Shown one piece after another: positions 15,400 to 23,789 of a stretch of 54,957 nt of DNA. The position numbers and the translations under genes were made by a program. Each line of letters opens with the position of its first letter. The stretch's first letter is position 1. The notes below the pieces were generated by a model that made no database searches, was not told the origin of the DNA, and saw only the letters and a list, made by a program, of their open reading frames with translations. This stretch comes from Streptomyces albipurpureus. Its GTDB lineage: Bacteria > Actinomycetota > Actinomycetes > Streptomycetales > Streptomycetaceae. The stretch spans positions 195,107 to 250,063 of the forward strand of contig NZ_JAMQAW010000008.1 in the NCBI RefSeq assembly GCF_023701525.1, in the 5' to 3' direction.

Positions 15400-17955
15400 T
15401 CAGCGGGTCAGCAGCGCCCGTCCGACCTGGGAGAACACACCCTTCGGGTGGTTGCGGAACATCGGCTCCGTACCGAACAGCACCACCGGCGCACCTGCCG
15501 CCGTGGTACCGCTGACGATCGACGGCTTGCCCGCCGCGTCGGCCGGTCCACCCGTGCCGCTGGCGGTCGCCCGCCAGTGACCCGAGACCAGCGGGTTGCC
15601 GGTGCCGTACGTCTGCTCCGCCCGCACGCCCGAGCCCAGCCCGGTGAAGTACAGCGGTGAGTAGACGAAGGTGTGCGCCGGGGCGCCACCGGTGATCGCA
15701 CCGCCGGTGTTGGACACCCGCACCACACCGTTGGCGTCGCCGTTGGCCGCGACCGCGGTCACCGGGATCAGCTTGGCCGCGGCGTTGAAGTTGCCACCGC
15801 CCGAACCACGGCCGACGACGGCGACACCGCTGGCGGCGAACGCGTCACGAGCGGCGGGCGTCAGACTGGCGTGGCTGAGACCGGTGGACACGAAGAGCAC
15901 GTCCGTGCCCTTCCAGTCGAAGCCGGCGTTGAGGATGGCGGTCGAGACCGGCACCACGTCGAAGCCCATCTCACGCAGCGCGAACAGCTCGCCCGCGGTC
16001 ACCGAAGCGGCCACCTTGGTGCGCTTCAGCGGGGCGACCCCGCGGTCCCTGGTCGCGTTGAAGGAGACGCCGAGACGCTTCGCCTGATCGATCGCCGCCT
16101 TGCGCGCCGAACTCGGCACGATCGCCGCGCCATCGGCCGTACGCCGTACCGCAACGCCCTGCGCCAGCAGCGAGTTGACCGCGGCGATCTCCTTCGGGTC
16201 GTCGAGGCGCAGCTTCATGTCGCCGATCGGGGAGACATAGCCGGTCGGCCCCGCCGAGTGCACATCACGGCTGATCATCCGCAGATCACCGCTGGTGGCC
16301 TTGTGGACGGTCGCGCCCCACAGGAGCCCCAGGCTCCAGCCCGAGATGTCGTACATCGCCGTCACGTCGGGGCTGATGTCGCGGCCGTCGGCGAGGATGA
16401 CATTGGCGATACCGCGCTTGGGCTGACGCATGTCCACGACATACGAACCGGCCGCGTGCACCTTGCCAGCCAGCTTGAACGGCAGCAGGGCCCGCTCGAC
16501 GCGGATGTCGTTGGCGACCAGGTGGTCCACCAGACGGCCCGCGGCGACCGAACTGCGCTGGTCCCGCCCGACCGGAATGACATACGCCCGCGGGAACGTG
16601 GTCGTGTAGACGTCCTCCGGACCGATTCCGGGCACGCCCGGTACGTTCTCCGAGGAGATCGGCCGCTGGGCCTCACCGGCGGCACCGCGACGGAAGGTCT
16701 CGATCTGGTCGGCGATCACCGAGGTGCGGTTGGTCTGGGTGTAGTCGAGGGTCGCCCGCATGGACGCGCCCGCGATGGCCGTGTTGATGGTGGTGCGTCG
16801 ACGCAGCTCCTCCACCGACAGGGATTCGTACGAGGAGTTGTTGACCCGCATCGGGAACTCGATGGTGTGCGAGGCCACCGCGCCCTGGAACGGCATGTAC
16901 TGCGGGGTGAAGATCGGCGGGAAGTCGTCCCAGCCCTCCGCCTGGTCCCGGAACGGGATCTCGGCGGGCAGCACACCGTCCTTCTCGGCGGTGTAGCCAA
17001 GCCCGTTGACGGCCTTCTCCATGCCCAGCGCGTTCGCGTAGGAGTTCTTCAGGAAGAGGTCGTACTCGTAGTTCTCACCGTGCGGGGGAGTCGTCGGCTC
17101 GATCAGCGTGCCGTTGACATAGCCGTGCAGATCGAGCATGACCGCGGGCTGCTTGTCGATGGCGATCTGCCGGATCGCCCGCGTCTCGGGCTGGGACGCG
17201 GTGATGAAGTCCCGGTTGAGGTCGAAGCCGTTGGAGTTGGGGCGCGTGCCCGCGATGCGACCGTCCGGGTTGGCGGTCACATTGAGGTAGATGCGGTTCT
17301 TCGCGAGCAGGCCCGCCGTCTTGGCGTCCTTGGCCTTCGCCAACTCCTCGATGAGCTTCAGGGCCGCGTCCGTGCCCTCCCACTCATTGCCGTGGATGTT
17401 GTTGTTGATGAAGATCGGAGTCTTGTACGAGGACTTGATCTTCCGGTCCCGGGCCGCGGACGCCGAGGAGTTCTCGATCTGCTCCCGCATCCGCTCCTGC
17501 TCGCGGGCCTCACGGGAGCTCTCGGGCTCGGTGACCGTGACGAGATAGAGCTCATGGCCGGCCGCCGACTTGCCCGCGACCTCCACACTGACCCGGTTGC
17601 CCAGCTTCTGGAGGTCGTTCAGCTTCGGCGCGATCGAGTGGTACGGAATCAGGCCCAGCTTGATCGACTTGTCCGCCGGGTTGACGGCCGGCGCCTTGAG
17701 GGTGGTGCGCCGCGGATAGCCGTTGGTCTGATTGTGCCGAGCGGTCTGCTGTCCCTGCGCCTCGGCCGATATCCGCCCCTTGGCGAACGGCGCGAGGGGA
17801 GAGAGCGTTGAGTCGCTCGCCCCACGATCCCGCAATGGATGACGATCGTCGGACGCCTTGGGCGATCCGGGAGCGGCGGTGGCGGAAACGGGCGCAAGCA
17901 GCACTGCGCTGGCGAGTGCGGCCGTGGCGACCAGAACGGGTCTGGAAATGCCCAT
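15400..17955 (-). CDS. Secreted M14-family zinc carboxypeptidase
   Basis: An 851-residue exported metallopeptidase. The N-terminus is a clear Sec signal (MGISRPVLVATAALASAVLL, cleavage probably after ATA at about residue 27). The M14 domain covers about residues 95-420. Zinc ligands are His188 and Glu191 in NNNIHGNEWEG and His277 in VMLDLHGYV. The GFDLNRDF substrate motif lies at about 243-250, and the catalytic Glu is in SHTIEFPM. The long C-terminal part (about 430-851) resembles the extra domain of large actinomycete M14 peptidases. ATG 17955 has GGAGG nine bases upstream, so the frame beyond it is not coding. Role: extracellular peptide degradation. Confidence 0.92.
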   Translation of the reverse strand: MGISRPVLVATAALASAVLLAPVSATAAPGSPKASDDRHPLRDRGASDSTLSPLAPFAKGRISAEAQGQQTARHNQTNGYPRRTTLKAPAVNPADKSIKLGLIPYHSIAPKLNDLQKLGNRVSVEVAGKSAAGHELYLVTVTEPESSREAREQERMREQIENSSASAARDRKIKSSYKTPIFINNNIHGNEWEGTDAALKLIEELAKAKDAKTAGLLAKNRIYLNVTANPDGRIAGTRPNSNGFDLNRDFITASQPETRAIRQIAIDKQPAVMLDLHGYVNGTLIEPTTPPHGENYEYDLFLKNSYANALGMEKAVNGLGYTAEKDGVLPAEIPFRDQAEGWDDFPPIFTPQYMPFQGAVASHTIEFPMRVNNSSYESLSVEELRRRTTINTAIAGASMRATLDYTQTNRTSVIADQIETFRRGAAGEAQRPISSENVPGVPGIGPEDVYTTTFPRAYVIPVGRDQRSSVAAGRLVDHLVANDIRVERALLPFKLAGKVHAAGSYVVDMRQPKRGIANVILADGRDISPDVTAMYDISGWSLGLLWGATVHKATSGDLRMISRDVHSAGPTGYVSPIGDMKLRLDDPKEIAAVNSLLAQGVAVRRTADGAAIVPSSARKAAIDQAKRLGVSFNATRDRGVAPLKRTKVAASVTAGELFALREMGFDVVPVSTAILNAGFDWKGTDVLFVSTGLSHASLTPAARDAFAASGVAVVGRGSGGGNFNAAAKLIPVTAVAANGDANGVVRVSNTGGAITGGAPAHTFVYSPLYFTGLGSGVRAEQTYGTGNPLVSGHWRATASGTGGPADAAGKPSIVSGTTAAGAPVVLFGTEPMFRNHPKGVFSQVGRALLTR

Positions 17956-17992
17956 GCGTGGATGCCTCCGGGAGTAGAGGGTCGAACGACAC

Positions 17993-18002
17993 GACACGTG
18001 TC
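17993..18002. promoter_or_regulatory. Palindrome upstream of the M14 peptidase gene
   Basis: GACACGTGTC, a perfect 10-bp palindrome, lies 38 bases before the peptidase ATG. It could be an operator or chance; no regulator is adjacent. Confidence 0.3.
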
Positions 18003-18135
18003 ACATCGATCGTTAGGCAGGGGTCTATCGGTTGTAGGCCGCAACAATCAAGACCTGTATTCCACTTTGTTCTCCTGTCGTGAACCGCCGGTTGCCCGGA
18101 CGGACCGGACGATCAGCCCGGATAGGGTTGTCGGC

Positions 18136-19005
18136 ATGCGTGATTTCGGGGTGGGTTTCGGCTACTTGATGAAGGGCCAGCGCTGGGTAGGCGCACATGG
18201 CCGCTGGTTTGGACTCGGCCTGCTGCCAGGGCTGTTGACCCTTCTGCTGTATCTCGGCGCGCTCGTTGGACTCGCCTACGGCGCCGACGACGCGGTGGGT
18301 TGGGCGACACCGTTCGCCGATGACTGGTCCTCGCCCTGGCTGGGACTCTTCCGCGGATTTCTGACCGGACTTCTTTTTGTGCTGGGGCTCTTTCTGTCGG
18401 TGATCACCTTCACCGCGGTCACCCTGCTGATCGGGCAGCCGTTCTATGAGTCGCTCTCCGAGCAGGTCGACCGGAGCGAGGGTGGCGATGTCCCCGAGTC
18501 CGGGCTGCCGCTCTGGCGCGAGCTATGGATCTCAGCCCGGGATTCGCTCCGCGTCCTGCTCCGGGTCGCCTGCTACGGCATCCTGCTCTTCGCCCTCGGA
18601 TTCATCCCGGTCGTCGGTCAGACCGTCGTTCCGGTCCTCGGGTTCTGCGTCACCGGGTACTTCCTCGCCGAGGAGCTCACCGCCGTCGCCCTCCAACGAC
18701 GCGGAGTCGAGCTGAAGGAACGGCTCCAACTGCTGCGCGGACACCGCATGATGACCCTGGGCTTCGGGGTACCGCTGGCGCTGGCGTTCATCGTGCCGTT
18801 CGTCGCCGTCTTCCTGATGCCCGGCGCGGTGGCGGGGGCGACGCTGATGGTGCGCCACATCAGGCCGTCCGCGGACGATGACGCTCCCGCCGGCGCTCCG
18901 GACACCCGGGACGACGCCGGACCCGCGCCGTATGTAGGGGGTTCGGACGCGGCCCAGGGGGCGTACGGCAGTGGCGCCGGCCCGGCCTCGGGACGCAAGG
19001 CGTAG
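18136..19005 (+). CDS. EI24/CysZ-like multi-pass membrane protein
   Basis: A 289-residue inner-membrane protein of the EI24 (CysZ) family, members of which include sulfate transporters, although most actinomycete copies are untested. Hydrophobic segments lie at about residues 28-52, 73-100, 143-165, 168-185 and 215-245. The family motif region ITFTAVTLLIGQPFYESLSE is at about 92-112. The C-terminal 50 residues are hydrophilic and Gly/Ala/Asp-rich. The start ATG opens MRDFGVGFGYLMKGQRWV. A 12-bp stem hairpin follows the stop. The transported substrate, if any, is unknown. Confidence 0.82.
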   Translation: MRDFGVGFGYLMKGQRWVGAHGRWFGLGLLPGLLTLLLYLGALVGLAYGADDAVGWATPFADDWSSPWLGLFRGFLTGLLFVLGLFLSVITFTAVTLLIGQPFYESLSEQVDRSEGGDVPESGLPLWRELWISARDSLRVLLRVACYGILLFALGFIPVVGQTVVPVLGFCVTGYFLAEELTAVALQRRGVELKERLQLLRGHRMMTLGFGVPLALAFIVPFVAVFLMPGAVAGATLMVRHIRPSADDDAPAGAPDTRDDAGPAPYVGGSDAAQGAYGSGAGPASGRKA

Positions 19006-19011
19006 CTGTCT

Positions 19012-19045
19012 CGCCGTTCCCCGGGCGCCGGCTCGGGGAACGGCG
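19012..19045. terminator. Intrinsic terminator hairpin
   Basis: CGCCGTTCCCCG (19012-19023) pairs perfectly with CGGGGAACGGCG (19034-19045) around a 10-base loop. It starts seven bases after the stop of the EI24-like gene and is convergent with the next gene. Confidence 0.75.
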
Positions 19046-19138
19046 ATGGACACGGACGCACCCGGGGGCGCCCTTGGATCGGCTAGCCGGAGGCCCGGTC
19101 CAGCCCGATCCCGAGGCGGCCCCCGGCACATGGAAGCC

Positions 19139-20380
19139 CTAGTCCGTCGACTCCGCCGCCACCCGGATGATCGAGCGCACCTGGGCGATGATGTCCAGCC
19201 GGTTCTGGACGAACACCGGGTCCGTGACCTCGGTGGTGTTCCCCGCGCCGAACTGGAGCACCGGTGTGTGGACGTGCCCGCCCGCGGTGGTGAGCCCTAG
19301 CCGGTCGCGCAGCAGGGTCGCCCGGTAGGCGATCTCGTTCGACAGATAGTCACCACCCCCGCCGGCTCGGGCCGTGGAGCCCGCGGTGGGGCCCTTCGGG
19401 GCCTGGACGGGTGTGGTGCCCCCGGCCGGGATCTCCGTCACCGAGGTGTTGTCATAGACCGGGAAGCGCCCGGTGTTGCCGGCGACGACGGCCGCGTACG
19501 GAAGCGTCGTGGAAGTCCACTGCGGCTGCGAGGACGGGTCGGAGACCGGCACCGTCTCGGTACGCGAGACATTCAGATTGTCCGGGAACCCGCCCCGCCA
19601 GGCGCCGTTGGTCCGCTCGATGTCGAACCGGCCCACCCGACCCTGGCTAACCGTCGTGAAGAGGTCCGCCTTCGGCAGCTGCCCGCGCAGCGTCCGCTCC
19701 ACCGAGCCGGCCGCGAAGTCCGACCACCGCACCGGGAAGACCGCGGTTTCGATCCGCGCCGGGCCGTCCGCCGTCTGGATCAACGTTCCGTCCAGGGCCA
19801 GGGCGGTGGCCCCGGAGGGGTTGCTGATCCGGATGTCACGATCGAGGGTGAAGGGGTCGAAGCCGGTCATCACGATCCGCTTGACACGGTCGCTGGACGG
19901 AAGGTCGATCGAGTCCTGGCCCCGTGAGGAACGCTCCAGGTGATCGAGCAGCCGGGCGCGCTGAGCGTCCGTCACGGCGAACCGAGCCTGCCACTGCCGT
20001 ACCTCCAGCGACATTCCCAGCCGCGCCCAGTACAGCGGCCGATCGTCATCCCGGCTGAGGTCTCCCAGGGCGGGGCCCCGGCCCTGCGCCCGGTCCACCG
20101 CCCGCTCCCAGAGCGCTGAACCGTGGTGCTGAACCGCCTTCCGCGCCTGCTCGAAGGTCCGCGCCCGCGCCAGGGCACTGCCCAAGCGGGGTGCCACGGA
20201 GTCGAATCCACTGCGCCGCAGGATCTCCTGGGGCACCGCGTGGGCGAGCCTGGCCTCCTCGACGGTGGCAGGGGATGGGGTGGCGGGCGCCGAAGCCGCT
20301 GCGGGCAGTGGGACGGCGAGGGTGAGCGCGGCGGCGAGAGCGGTGCCGGCCACGGTCGCGCGGGCGCGTATCGGGGACAC
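19139..20380 (-). CDS. Secreted pyroglutamyl-peptidase-I-like protein, catalytic Cys replaced by Ser
   Basis: A 413-residue exported protein with a signal peptide (SPIRARATVAGTALAAALTL, ending near AAASA at about 31). After a helical region (about 40-165) comes a domain like peptidase family C15: MTGFDPFTLDRDIRISNPSG (171-190), RFDIERTN with the likely active-site Glu255, and GGHVHTPVL with His371. The segment that carries the catalytic Cys in C15 enzymes (YxCN) reads DYLSNEIAYR, so Ser347 takes its place. An insertion of about 60 residues (about 275-340) precedes it. GTG 20380 has a GAAGGA ribosome site and starts the signal peptide. Classical pyroglutamyl peptidase activity is doubtful. Confidence 0.78.
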   Translation of the reverse strand: MSPIRARATVAGTALAAALTLAVPLPAAASAPATPSPATVEEARLAHAVPQEILRRSGFDSVAPRLGSALARARTFEQARKAVQHHGSALWERAVDRAQGRGPALGDLSRDDDRPLYWARLGMSLEVRQWQARFAVTDAQRARLLDHLERSSRGQDSIDLPSSDRVKRIVMTGFDPFTLDRDIRISNPSGATALALDGTLIQTADGPARIETAVFPVRWSDFAAGSVERTLRGQLPKADLFTTVSQGRVGRFDIERTNGAWRGGFPDNLNVSRTETVPVSDPSSQPQWTSTTLPYAAVVAGNTGRFPVYDNTSVTEIPAGGTTPVQAPKGPTAGSTARAGGGGDYLSNEIAYRATLLRDRLGLTTAGGHVHTPVLQFGAGNTTEVTDPVFVQNRLDIIAQVRSIIRVAAESTD

Positions 20381-20857
20381 TGGGGGCGATCCTTCCGTTG
20401 GGGGGTGGCGGAAGTATCGCCTTGGTGCCGAGGCCCTGGCTAGAGAGATCATTCCGGCCATCCGAGTCATCGGATGGAATGCCCCGGTAAGGGATTTCCC
20501 CCTGAGCCGAACGGATTCGGCGGACCGGTGGTGAAAGCGCTCATTCCGATCTGGTATCCGATGCTTCCCACCGGAAAGCTCCGACCGGGAGATCCTGGTA
20601 CGAAGCTCCTGGTACGGAAGCTCCTTGCGAGATACCGGGAACGGTCCATGGGCCGCCGGTGCGTGCGGTCGACTGCTCGTTCCCTGGCTTGCCGCAGCGC
20701 GCCGCTCGGGGCCGAGATGTCGAGATGTCGAGATGTCGAGCCCGGGCGTCGGACAGATCGGCGCGCGGCGCTCCCCGCCCTGGTCCTCGCAGTTATCCCG
20801 ATGACCGTCGGTCAGATGCGGTGGCCCCCCTTCCCCGTAGGTCAGGGGGCGCTCCAC
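20381..20857. other. Gene-poor region with an 8-bp triplet repeat
   Basis: No gene seen. GAGATGTC occurs three times in tandem at 20714-20737. The AT content near 20500-20600 is higher and may contain the promoter of the secreted peptidase-like gene, but I cannot assign boxes. Confidence 0.4.
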
Positions 20858-21088
20858 TCAACCCCTCGTCACCAGGGGCGCGTCAGGCTTGACCAGGCCC
20901 TGAGCGCGCTTGTGCCACCGCAGGGCCTGTGATGCCTTGACGCCGAGCTTCGCCCCCTGGCCAATGCCCACGGCGAAGGCCGCCTGCGCCGTGTGGACCG
21001 CGGCAGGCGGGTTGACCACGGCCAGCGGGGCAGCCTTCGCGGCCAGCAGCACGGCGGCGGCACCGCCGGCTATGGCCCCGATCGCCAT
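20858..21088 (-). CDS. Small Ala-rich hypothetical protein
   Basis: I do not recognise this 76-residue ORF. It begins MAIGAIAGGAAAVLLAAKAA, a hydrophobic helix with one Lys, continues through another Ala/Val-rich stretch, and ends in a basic amphipathic region (ALRWHKRAQGLVKP). Third codon positions are close to 90 percent G or C, which supports coding in this genome. GTG 21094 two codons up is an alternative start; the ribosome site is weak. It could be a small membrane-associated protein. It stands between two gene-poor stretches with no clear partner. Confidence 0.42.
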   Translation of the reverse strand: MAIGAIAGGAAAVLLAAKAAPLAVVNPPAAVHTAQAAFAVGIGQGAKLGVKASQALRWHKRAQGLVKPDAPLVTRG

Positions 21089-21383
21089 TCCCACCTGGTC
21101 CGAAGTCGTCTCGCACCTGGCCGCCGCCTTTGTTGCTGCCTTTACCGCGCCTCTGGGTTATTGCCCCTCCTGGCTTTCGATGTCCCGAGCCGTTGGATGT
21201 GGCTCGCTCGCTGCCGACACCGAGGGGAATGCCGAGGGGAATGGGGAAAACGGACCAGGGCCGCCCCAGGGTTCGTCGAACCGCAGCCGAGGCATGGGCG
21301 CACCCACTTCCGTTGCCTGGCCATCCCTCCCCGTTGAATCCGTCAACAGCCCCTGGGACATTGATTCCACGCATTCACGAAGG

Positions 21384-21413
21384 GGAGCAATCCCAACTCT
21401 CTGGGATTGCTCC
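21384..21413. terminator. 12-bp stem hairpin
   Basis: GGAGCAATCCCA (21384-21395) pairs perfectly with TGGGATTGCTCC (21402-21413) around ACTCTC. It is less GC-rich than the other hairpins here. It may be a second terminator for the minus-strand lipoprotein gene, or belong to an unseen small RNA. Confidence 0.5.
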
Positions 21414-21487
21414 AGTCGGGTGGCTGGCCCATCGTTGATGGCACCCGCCCGAGACCGGTCACACCGGGGGCACTCGGGCGGGCGCCG

Positions 21488-21518
21488 TCAGTGCGCCGGG
21501 CGGCCTCCGGCGCACTGA
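21488..21518. terminator. Intrinsic terminator of the SGNH lipoprotein gene
   Basis: TCAGTGCGCCGG (21488-21499) and CCGGCGCACTGA (21507-21518) form a perfect 12-bp stem with loop GCGGCCT, 72 bases beyond the stop of the SGNH gene. Confidence 0.7.
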
Positions 21519-21589
21519 GGCACAACCGGAGGCGCTCCGCTGGTGATCAGGTCCTCTCGGGGGTTCGCCCCGGGCGGGTCCGACTGCCC

Positions 21590-22552
21590 TCAGACGGGTG
21601 GCTTGGCCGCCGTGATGTTCCGATAGGCGATCTCCGCGAGCCGTCCCTGCCCGACCTTGCTCGGATGGAACCAGTCCCAGCGGCTCAGGAGATCGCCGTC
21701 GAAGCGGTACTCGAACACCGCCCCGCCGTCGTACCGGCAGCGCAGATCCTTGCCGCACACGTCCTTCAACACCGCGTTGTACGCCACGACCCGCTCCTGT
21801 ACCAGGGCTCGTCGCTGGTCCGCCTTGGCGCTCAGATCCTCCGCGTCGCCCAGCATGGTGGCGCAGATGCCCAGTTTCCAGATCTGCCGGCCCAGCGGAT
21901 TGCCCTTCCCGGTGGACCACAGCCGCTTGAGGTCCGGCACGCTGGAGACATAGACCTGGGTCTTGGGGGCGGTACGCCGCAGCTCCCGCATCGCATGGGT
22001 GAAGGACGCGCGGAAGTCCTCCACCGGAGTCATCAGCGTCGTGGCATCGGCGCAGGCGTCGTTCGCGCCGACCATCACCGTCACCAACTCGGGCTTCTGG
22101 GCCGCCGCCCTGGTCATCTGCGCGGGAAGGTCCGCGACCTCGGCGCCCGTCCGGGCGTAGTTCCAGGCGCGCTGGGCGACCGCGGTGGGCTCGCCGATCA
22201 GCCGGGTGGCCAGACTGCGCACTTGGACATCCGTCCCGGTTGCCCAGGACGCCTCGGGGCAGTCGGAGAGCACGACACAGGCGTCAAACGCACGGGTGAT
22301 GGAGTCACCCACGGCGGCGATGGAGTCGGGGCTGCGATCCCAGACAGGGGTGGGAATGATGCGTTTCTTGGCGGGTGCGCCCTTGGTCTGGGTGTCGGAT
22401 GACGAGTCACATCCGGTGAGGACACCGGCCGTCAGGAGCGCGGCTGTGGTCAGTGCCGCGGTCGTACGGGCGCGGCGGGAGAGTCGCGTGTCACGTGTTG
22501 GTCTGGTCCGTCGTGGCTGCATGGTCTTCTGCGGTGTGCGCTCTGCGCGCAT
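21590..22552 (-). CDS. SGNH/GDSL-family hydrolase, lipoprotein
   Basis: A 320-residue predicted lipoprotein. A basic N-terminus (many Arg) leads to a hydrophobic stretch and lipobox LTGC with Cys48. An Arg-Arg pair before the core makes a Tat route possible. The catalytic nucleophile is Ser84 in IAAVGDSITRAFD (block I), the block III Asn is in VMVGANDACAD, and the Asp/His pair is in DWFHPSKVGQ near the C-terminus. The family hydrolyses esters of lipids or polysaccharides; the substrate is unknown. GGAGG lies eight bases before the ATG. Single gene with its own terminator. Confidence 0.9.
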   Translation of the reverse strand: MRAERTPQKTMQPRRTRPTRDTRLSRRARTTAALTTAALLTAGVLTGCDSSSDTQTKGAPAKKRIIPTPVWDRSPDSIAAVGDSITRAFDACVVLSDCPEASWATGTDVQVRSLATRLIGEPTAVAQRAWNYARTGAEVADLPAQMTRAAAQKPELVTVMVGANDACADATTLMTPVEDFRASFTHAMRELRRTAPKTQVYVSSVPDLKRLWSTGKGNPLGRQIWKLGICATMLGDAEDLSAKADQRRALVQERVVAYNAVLKDVCGKDLRCRYDGGAVFEYRFDGDLLSRWDWFHPSKVGQGRLAEIAYRNITAAKPPV

Positions 22553-22823
22553 CCCGTTCCCCTCCGTGTCGACTGGCTGCCCCCGAGGTCCTGCCGAGTG
22601 AAAGCATTGGTGCGTACGGTCCCTGGACCGAGATTACGTCACCCCGCGGTCACCTGCGCAGGGTAGCTTTTCCCCGTCGATCCAGAGGCATCGTGCCCAT
22701 CGGCTCCGGCGGCTCCGGTAAATTGCATCACGTCACATACTGTCCCTTTTGCGGAGATTCACTCGTGATGCTGTTTACTGAGGCCGTTGGGAAGGCGATC
22801 CTCGTCCCACACTGGAGGTCCCG

Positions 22824-23318
22824 GTGACGACACGCGGCGTTCTGTATGTCCACTCCGCACCGCGCGCGCTGTGTCCGCACGTCGAATGGGCGGTAGCGGG
22901 TGTGCTCGGTCTCAGGGTCCAGCTCGACTGGATCCGTCAGCCCGCATCGCCGGGCACCTGGAGAGCCGAGTTCTCCTGGAAGGGCGAAGTCGGTACGGCG
23001 TCGAAGTTGGCGTCCGCCCTGCGGGGCTGGCATCTGTTGCGTTTCGAGGTGACCTCCGAGCCGTGCGCCACCGCGGAGGGCGAACGCTACAGCGCCACGC
23101 CGGACCTGGGGATCTTTCACGCCGTGACGGGGATGCACGGGGACATCCTGATCCCGGAGGACCGGCTGCGGGCGGCCATGGTCCGCTCCGCGCAGGGTGA
23201 GACCGAGCTCTCGGCGGAGATCGAGAAGCTGCTGGGCAAGCCGTGGGACGACGAACTTGAGCCCTTCCGCCACGCGGGTGAGGGCGCCCCGGTCCGCTGG
23301 CTCCACCAGGTGGTCTGA
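22824..23318 (+). CDS. DUF3145 family protein
   Basis: A 164-residue soluble protein of an actinobacterial family of unknown function. It matches the family from TTRGVLYVHSAPRALCPHVEW at the N-terminus through WRAEFSWKGEVGTASKLASALRGW to the C-terminus, GAPVRWLHQVV. In Streptomyces it is found next to fabF, as here, but on the opposite strand and convergent, so it is not part of the fab transcript. The GTG start has GGAGG eight bases upstream. Function unknown; its conserved position hints at a link to lipid or envelope metabolism only by association. Confidence 0.9.
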   Translation: MTTRGVLYVHSAPRALCPHVEWAVAGVLGLRVQLDWIRQPASPGTWRAEFSWKGEVGTASKLASALRGWHLLRFEVTSEPCATAEGERYSATPDLGIFHAVTGMHGDILIPEDRLRAAMVRSAQGETELSAEIEKLLGKPWDDELEPFRHAGEGAPVRWLHQVV

Positions 23319-23789
23319 GCCGCGGCTACAGCGCTACCGGCCGCACCAGCCTGCCTGTGAACCTCCCTGTGCCCGGCCGGGACCTCCGGCGGTCGCGGCT
23401 GGACCCGCGACGGCGGAGAAAAGCCTGTGCCTGCCGCCACGGGCCGCCGGACCGGCCGCGGGCTCCACCAAGTCGTCCAGCGCTCAAGCCGTCCAGCGCC
23501 GCACTACGTGGTGCGGATGCCACCCGGGCCCCGCACTCACCGCTGTTCGCCTGTGACGGCCGGGCGGTGACGTTCCCTCCAGCGGTCGGCCGACTGCCCG
23601 CCCACCGCGGCGGCCGGGCGCCCCACCAGACCGCCGGCGCGAGGGCGTCAGAGCACCGGGCGGGCCGCGCCGGAGCGCGTTCCACCATGACGCAGGCCCG
23701 CGCCCCTGGTTCTCACCCAGGGCGCGGGCCTGCCGCAGCTCTGCCTCCGCCTGACCGGACCGCCGGCCGGGCACGGCCGGTTCGGGCGG
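23319..23789. other. Convergent intergenic region between the DUF3145 gene and fabF
   Basis: No gene seen. Long open frames here are caused by high GC content and do not show codon bias or a ribosome site. The terminator hairpin at 23692-23733 is the only structure I recognise. Confidence 0.5.
23692..23733. terminator. Bidirectional intrinsic terminator
   Basis: GCAGGCCCGCGCCCCTGG (23692-23709) pairs with CCAGGGCGCGGGCCTGC (23717-23733) with one bulged C and a seven-base loop. It lies 57 bases after the fabF stop and ends the fab operon. Confidence 0.8.

Larger units (their letters stand above)
21095..21589. other. Gene-poor region ending in two strong hairpins
   Basis: No convincing gene. 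Several short frames overlap in different phases without ribosome sites. The right part contains two 12-bp stem hairpins (separate entries), the second directly after the SGNH lipoprotein gene. Confidence 0.4.

Noticed and set aside
15673..17811. A 712-codon plus-strand open frame opposite the M14 peptidase
   Set aside because: It is the antisense of a well-supported peptidase gene; its composition (Asp, Arg, His, Gly) is typical of antisense frames in high-GC DNA.
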